Assembly: GCA_914767715.1 (NCBI GenBank)
Contig: OU612065.1
Coordinates: 7,316,001 to 7,380,000 of the forward strand
DNA from: Membranipora membranacea
Taxonomy: Eukaryota; Bryozoa; Gymnolaemata; Cheilostomatida; Membraniporidae
DNA: 64,000 nt
Direction: 5' to 3'
The notes under the pieces are model-generated. The model saw only the letters and a program-made list of their open reading frames with translations, had not been told where the DNA came from and searched no databases. Made by a program: the position numbers and the translations under genes. Of this stretch, positions 57,001 to 64,000 are shown piece after piece. Within the stretch, counting starts at the first letter, position 1. Each line of letters begins with the position of its first letter.

Positions 57001-60000
57001 GTAGCTGTATTTGCTCATATTAACGATTTTAAAGTTTTGAGACAGGCTTCTGCCGAGAAGAAATGCAATCTGAATAGTTGATTTTATGTAAATGTTACCT
57101 TATTCTTGTGTGTTTTATGTTATACGATTTCATCCACTTGAGATAAGGAAAATAACCAGGTTAACATCGTAGCTGCCAATTTTCAAGAGAATTGCCATTT
57201 AGTTCAAATAAGACTTTGTTGTGTATGATATCATTTCTTTTATTGAAAATTATGGATACTGTTGGAGCGTCATGTGGCAGATGCCAGGTATTGCCAGGTA
57301 TTTGCTGTCGCTGACGGGTCGAGAAAGGCAAACAAACTAGTAATCTCCATGTCAGGCAACCTGTTCCAGAAATGTGTCGCACATAGCAGATACTCAGTCC
57401 ACCAAATAAGCCAAATAGCTATATCACATTCAATGTTAGAACTAGGATGTAGGACAAAACATTCCAGTAAGATAGTAGTATAAATTGAGCACTAGCTGTC
57501 AAAATCAGTCAGTTGACACTTGCATAATTTTGAGACGGCTGGTGGATTTCAGTTAAGAAAGTAAACGATAAAAGTATGAAATGATGGATTATGAGTTCTT
57601 TATATCCAAATTTCTTGCAAACTTTTGTCATGACGACAGAGTAATAAATTATGCATGAAACTATGACTAATTTGTTTTAAAATTCTGCAAAATGTCAAAA
57701 GCTACGACATGACAACATCCCTTGTTCTATTGCTGTGATATAAATATGTGTAAATGTTTTAATTTTAGTAATTTTCACCCATAGTCTTAAGATGATTAGC
57801 ATTTGTGTCAAGAAATTTGACATACAAGTTTAATTAAAACACATTACATATATAATCAAACCACATAATCAACGATTGCTAATTGGTAAAGCTGATGGTT
57901 GCTTCTGTTTACAGCAGCAGGTCTTTCTTCTTTGTATAATTCCAGTGACTCTGGTTCACTCTGTTACATAATACATTAACAGGAATCATCAGTCGATTGT
58001 TTGCTGACTCCGTTGTGAAATATTGACACCATCAATAATGTATGCAGCGTGAGCAGTGGTAATATTTATTTATACATCACTTGAAATTGATACAATGATA
58101 TTCAACCTTCTTTACCTGCCAGACAGCTTTCAAGGGACATACGACACTCATGCCGACTAACTGTGACTTGAATAGTGAATTTTATATTTGTTATGATAGT
58201 ATTAATCTTGATTACCAGCATCCCAAGAAAGGTCATGATGTAGGTACCTCAATTTTGACATGGGGAGACGATCTCCACGACCTGAGATATTGTTTCGAAA
58301 TGATATGTTATGAAATGATACAACTGTAGATTGATGTAGTACGTGAGTATGATGAGACGGTGACGGTAACTTGGCAGCTGCAATAATTACACAAACAAAT
58401 TGACATTGATATATTATGACAGCAATTTGAAAGTAGTGTATCGTAATCATAGAGCCAAAGTGCTGAGTCAATGGGAATGGGGAATACGCAGCCGGCAAAG
58501 CCTGATAATGTAAAACTAATAGTGTACAATTTGAAAACGGGAGGACAACCCTGCTACAGGCTGGTCATCAAAACGTAGTGAGGTTTTCATAGCCCATTCT
58601 CATAATTCTGTTCAATGCTAACTCAACGAGTCTTTGATGTCTGTGGCACCAGTTTTGGTTTATTGAGCGACTTTTGTTTGGTTATCACTTCACAAATTCA
58701 AGTGGTAAGGGCACACCACCCTGCATCCAGTCATTTATTTACCTGAGCCTCTTGTCTTTATAGTGTTGTGTAAAAGGATACTGTTTTGTTATTTATTCTA
58801 TTGGTTGGCTCATAACACTTGCTTGATAACGATGTGTGAATTGGGTGATAGATTACCTAGTTGACATGAGTTTTCAATATTATCCAATATAGCACATACT
58901 CTCACTATTGTTTAATCTGACATCTATAGGCAATCGGGTATCTCTTGGTTGAGTACTTAGTTGGATAGACTGCACATCCACTTGCTGATAGCCTACGCTT
59001 ATCCAATAGATACAATTCATAACCTCTATTTCATGACACAGTGTGATTTGAGGTCCAATAAACCTGTCAACTTTGTTTAGATGAGCAATATTATAGATGT
59101 TGGTATCGCAGCTACACCCTTGCTTGATGTTGGTATCTTATCTGAACACATATGTGGGTTGCTTAGGAAGCAGTTTTGAATCATCGCTGCCTCGGGTGGT
59201 GGAGTGATGACAACTCCAAGTGGCAACAGTAATGTCAGTGAATAATTTTCAGTTTTCCTGTATCCTATATACAGTAACACCGCATCACTTTGACTAATTA
59301 TTATACAACAATTGATTTAATCGAGATCTTGCCACATATTTTCTCAGTTTCATGCATAATCCTATGAATATTTAAGCATGTTGAACATGCAGCAGTTATG
59401 AGGAATGAGATGATAATTGACTTGGCAACTCTCCGATAGGATGTCTTAGAAAGTGAACCTGTCGGGAAGACACTGGCACATACTTTAATCTTCTTCTTGA
59501 TGAATTTCAATGCCTGAACTTATGACATTGCTTCCATGTAATGAGGGGTGGAGCCATAGACAAATTTCTATCTGTGAAGCTCCCTGGAGAAATACATTTT
59601 CTAACTTGTTGTCAATTATGGTGTGGGTAAGCCACTGGTTCTTACTTCTGAACCTCGTCAAAGCAGCATATTGTTTTAAGGTTTCAACGGTCAAAGCCTC
59701 ATACCAGCTGTATAAACCATAGTGATGAACAGCCAGCAATAAAATTGTAGGTCAAAGTTGACATTCCTGGTTCTGTATTACGAAACTTGGTATTATTGTA
59801 GATTCTGACTCTGAAGGAGGTTTTGCTAAGTTATTTTAGTATCTTTAGAGTCCTCTGCCAATAAAAATCTTTGTATTAGTCATGATTCACATGTGATATG
59901 TAAGCAGTCCATTGATGGCCAATGACTAGTTCAGTTGGTATTCCTGATAATAAGGAATATTGTATTTAAAACTACAACCTCCCAAAGCTAAATTAATAAC

Positions 60001-63000
60001 CAATTACGTTGATTTTGGCAGCAATTTAGTTAGCTGATGATTTTTACCTTGCCAAAACATCAGAAGGTGATTAAAACAAACTTGTGGTTTAGTCATGTCA
60101 CCAAAGTTGGCTTTCAATGTGGTTTTGATCGAACAATGGCTACAGAGGATGTTTTTGGATTGAAGATATGTTTTCTTTTCTAATCACAGAATATTATTAG
60201 AAAAAATTGGGGGCATAACTGTTGACTTTTGTATGAGCACCACAGGAGAGAGAAGGAAGGAATGAGGGTGGGCTCCAAAAAAAAGTCATATGGGCTAATG
60301 AGATAAAGGAGATAGATACCTACACTAATTTCATTACCAGGTATCAAAGCATTAAATGTACATTTTGACACTTTGGTGGTTGGCTACTGGCTCATTTACA
60401 TACTGCTATCAGGATGGTGAGGTCACAACCTACAGAGAAGTCATCTTTGAAATTAGGAGGCGAACTGAGATGTTACCATTTTAACAACAACATGGTTAGT
60501 GCTCATCTTTATTTGTTAATCATTCCATTCACATAATCATGTAATGGAGAGTTGGATGAGTCACGCAGGGTGTTTCAGAAGAGTTAAATGCTTCCCTACA
60601 GACTCAGATTTATTGGGAATGTATACCAGGTGGTGCTGTTTGTTATACTATTTTTACACTTGGCTGCTGGTTACACACGGCGCTAAGTTATGGCGTTCTG
60701 CTTATAGGATTATATAGTATGTATCACTTGTTATCCTATTTAGTAGGAATGTGATGTTAAATTTAGCGTGGCGGGTCTACAATAGAATTAGCGCAGGTTG
60801 TTGTTAGTATTTGGTGAATTATCATTAATTTTACTTATTGGAGAATTCTGTTCAGGGCCCCACGAGAGGTAATCGTTTATTGAGTAGAAAGTGGTTGTGT
60901 GTATGTTTAGCAAATGAATGTTTCTATGTTCATTTGTTTGAGGAGCCTCTTGGGAGTAAATTAATCTGATTTCAATTGTTTTATGATGTTTGCTATTTGA
61001 TTTGGCTGGTCTTATCTACATCCAAAATCGTAATTACAAAGTGCCTGTCAAGTGACACTCAGCTTTCTATAGGCAACAACAGCAGCACATGTGCCTTGCT
61101 TATGGCCAGTGAAGTTTATTTTACTAGCCTGTTGTAAAGCTGGCCGATCTTAGATTATTATGAGATGATCATCGCTGGCCGCTTAGAAGAATATAACACT
61201 GGAAAGGACTTATGTTGCACGCATCAACTCCTTTTTTGCTAGTAACGGACACATTCTTGATACCTAATCCCATAATATTATCTTGTAACAAGGCAATTAG
61301 TACCTGAGCTTTAGCTAATTTGCTTGACTGACCCGATATTAATAGTCATAGTTGTCTTACTCCAGCCAGGAAGTGATGATGATGGGGATGATGATGGGGA
61401 TGACATGAGTTTTATTTGCAAACACGATTAGTTATAATTATAAGGTTTCAGGTATACGCAGGTTGAATAATGCCACATGATTTCATACCAGGACTTGAAG
61501 CAGAACACTTTACATTCCGCTATCTCTTTCAATCTAAGACTGAACTATGGAGACTGTGGTTCGTATCAAATGACTCATGTAATGACATGCTTTATAATTT
61601 CTATCGGTACAAGATACTTTTTGGGACTTCAGATCAGTTTGCGCTCTTTGTGGTGTTGGGCTGCAGCTGTTTGCTTTCAATCACTTGAACCCAACTCGTT
61701 CGTAAATCAACACGAAAAGGTATATTTATTACATCTCTCTCTCCCTCGCTCTCCGCATTGGCTCTTGTTCATTGTATGCGGCAGGCAGGACTTTTATTGT
61801 CTTCTTCAATCGTTGTGTCGTAATATCTACTATTTTGATCTGAGTTTATTTGGATGTTTCTGCTGACGACCTTTTCAGGTGAGTTTCTAAGTTTGTTGCC
61901 GGGTGTCTGCTTTGCCTCCCGATACGAGAGACCAATTTCTGACAATCAGCCCTATTGTGTTGTATTGTTTTAGGTCGATTCATACAGGTAAATGCTGTGG
62001 AACAATTTTCAGAGCTCAGACTAATCAAAGTGTCTGTGCATCATCATCCAAAGCTGCTACACGACCATTGTCTGCAAATCTTGTCTCACTCGCAAGCTAT
62101 GAGGATTAATGGTTCCGGTTTTTCTCAGTGTGACATCTGATATTTATGAAGTAGTGATGTCAATGTTCTCATTTAGATTTCTAAAATTGGTCTTCTAGAT
62201 GTCCAAACTATCATATCGCCTGTATGTGAAACTAGGCGTTGGGGATCTGAAAATAACAACTTAGACTCATAGTCAACTCTTAAGAACATCCCCTACCTAG
62301 TATTGCCCCATTTTCCCAAGTTAATTCTCGCAAGTGATATAAATCTAACTTGGTGGGTGGTGTTGGATTTCTAAAATTAACCACATACTTTGGTTGTTGT
62401 CTGCTCTTGTTTTCCCTAGCCAAATCATAAGCAGACAACTCTAAAAAATTGCAAGGTCGAAACTGGAAGTAATAAATTAATACAAAACAATATGATACAA
62501 ATAATTTTTATAACAATAATTTTTCTGTCGTTCCTTGATTATAATCTTATGTGATAGTATCCGGGAGTTGACCATGAAATTTCGTAGTTGTTGATCTTAC
62601 AACTTGTCATCGCTGAAACTTATAATGCTGTAACTACGTTCATGGTACACATAATTTGGACAGTAGAACTTTGGAGTCTTTAGAGGTTATATAGTTTTAT
62701 GTTGTTGTCAATTCTATTCGCGTTGATAGAAGTTGGGAGTTAACAATGATAGTGATGATGGACATATTATGTTATCTGAGCCTGATAAATTATGGAATGC
62801 TTATGCTTGATCGGCAGCAGCAGATGTGTTCTTGTTATGACACAATCCATTAGACCTTGCTGTCAGAAAAATTCGAAGTATGGCTCAAACTCACATGGCT
62901 AATATTTACTGAAGTTAAACAAGTGAGCGGTTTCTGAGATGAAAACAATATTCGTGCGATGCTGTTCCAACTTTCCACGCTATCGGTATTTGCTTGACCA

Positions 63001-63587
63001 ATATTGAATATTTGGCTCAGAATGTATAATTAGCTGTAAAGTAATAGTTGTCTTCTTTTGTCACATATTTGATATTGATATGTAAATCGTGGGATTTGTA
63101 TCAAAGCTGATTTCCATGCTGTAACTTTTTAATTTAAAACCCTATAAGAGCCCCCTCATTTACAGTGATCAACATCAAATATATTTGCTTGAAATTTGAA
63201 TAAACCAGGCTAGGCTTTGGATAAATAGGCTTAATTAGCCAATTTTGATGTACTTGTATAAGTTGAAAGTGATCTGTTTGCGATAAAGAGAAAATTCAAG
63301 CTGGATATTTTAAGTATGAGTGATGGCCATCTTAAAACAGCCATCTTATGTAATAATTTTGAATATTAATAGAATCTTTTGTAGAAACCAAGTTTTTGCA
63401 CAGGTGTTTGTCAAACAAAGCAAGACGTAACGAGAAGTTTATTTGTCACGCTATCTCATAATAACCTGCACTCAAGAGTAAAAAATGATTGATTTCCTCA
63501 GATTTTTCTTGTCTTTTACAATGAGCACATTAAAACCTCTCCCAAAACCTCAGTGGCTCACCCTGGTAGCTAAGTACGGTACAATAA
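54033..63587. other. Long region without supported genes
   Basis: About 9.5 kb of AT-rich DNA in which I recognise no conserved exon. It may be a long first intron of the gene starting at 53955, or intergenic. The longest frames (132 codons on the minus strand at 56154-56552; 129 codons on the plus strand at 61477-61866) lack family features. A GATGATGGGG simple repeat lies at about 61373-61402. Confidence 0.5.
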
Positions 63588-63655
63588 AGTATATAGTATA
63601 TAGTATATAGTATATAGTATATAGTATATAATATATAGTATATAGTATATAGTAT
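63588..63655. repeat. 7-bp microsatellite (TATATAG)n
   Basis: Nearly ten tandem copies of a 7-bp TATATAG unit, with one variant copy in the middle (ATATAATATATAG). Length polymorphism is likely. Confidence 0.88.
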
Positions 63656-64000
63656 TGCTTCACAGGACGAGGTTAGTGGAGAATGTGGCGTGATTAACAT
63701 TGTGATCTCCTCCCTGAAGTACTTTATTATTGGTTGATGAATGTGGCATCAGTGCTCCTATAATGTGAAAGTGACAGTGATTATTCTAACCCAGTGCACA
63801 CTGAATTGTTGTTTTGAAATCATTGAACTGAGCCTGAGTGGGCCCCTGATTGGGTTTGAACACCATAAGAGTCTAGGAATGAGGGTTCCTGAGCTCTAAT
63901 CCGTCGTTGAAGTCTTGTGTCACACAGATTGTCTGGCTTATCTGACACGTAACACTGGGAATTTATTGATGGATATCTTGACCCAAAGAAGGTTAATATC

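Noticed and set aside
61477-61866. 129-codon plus-strand frame with a phase-0 acceptor and donor (61492-61719)
   Set aside because: The acceptor lacks a polypyrimidine tract, two other frames are also open, and the peptide is Trp/Cys-rich with no recognisable family. It is kept only as a remote possibility for the gene starting at 53955.
61960-62109. Acceptor tattgttttag followed by an open frame ending SLASYED
   Set aside because: Good acceptor and varied composition, but no upstream exon in phase and no homology seen.

Overview
The window is nuclear DNA from an invertebrate animal. The evidence is GT-AG introns in every recognisable gene, AT-rich spacers, non-LTR retrotransposon remains, small TIR elements, a tRNA-derived SINE, and single ancestral-type copies of genes that vertebrates hold as duplicates. 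I cannot name the species or the phylum from the sequence.

Layout. 1-7.6 kb is repeat-rich: a PIF/Harbinger-like MITE, a 34-bp palindromic insertion with a target-site duplication, two 5'-truncated LINE copies in opposite orientations (each RT reading frame carries one nonsense codon) and a hairpin MITE. 7.6-10.6 kb is a complete six-exon hydroxylysine kinase gene (HYKK, 365 aa). 10.7-14.6 kb holds weak candidate exons, G-runs and a 180-bp hairpin MITE. 14.6-20.5 kb is a complete nine-exon TCF20/RAI1-like chromatin protein (1012 aa) ending in an extended PHD finger. 20.5-24.3 kb holds its 3' UTR, a tRNA-derived SINE and the probable promoter and 5' noncoding exon of the next gene. 24.3-47.3 kb is a complete non-muscle/smooth-type myosin II heavy chain gene: 30 constitutive coding exons plus two alternative terminal exons, giving 1961 or 1975 aa. 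47.9-52.1 kb has candidate minus-strand exons, including one transmembrane segment. 52-64 kb is almost featureless apart from one plausible plus-strand first coding exon at 53,955 and a 7-bp microsatellite near the end.

The most interesting element is inside the myosin gene. The intron before the distal rod exons holds a 102-codon open frame that starts with its own ATG just after an in-frame stop, is Ser/Arg-rich, and ends at a phase-0 GT donor compatible with the next rod exon. This predicts a headless rod isoform of about 536-550 aa. It resembles in principle the myosin rod protein of Drosophila and the catchin/myorod of molluscs, but those come from muscle myosin genes. The two phase-matched terminal exons would give either isoform alternative non-helical tailpieces.

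HYKK, TCF20/RAI1-like and myosin II lie head to tail. TCF20/MYH9 (human 22q) and RAI1/MYH10 (human 17p) are linked ohnologue pairs, so the TCF20/RAI1-myosin neighbourhood here probably reflects the pre-duplication arrangement. Exon boundaries were read by eye from splice consensus and frame continuity; no alignment or search was run.
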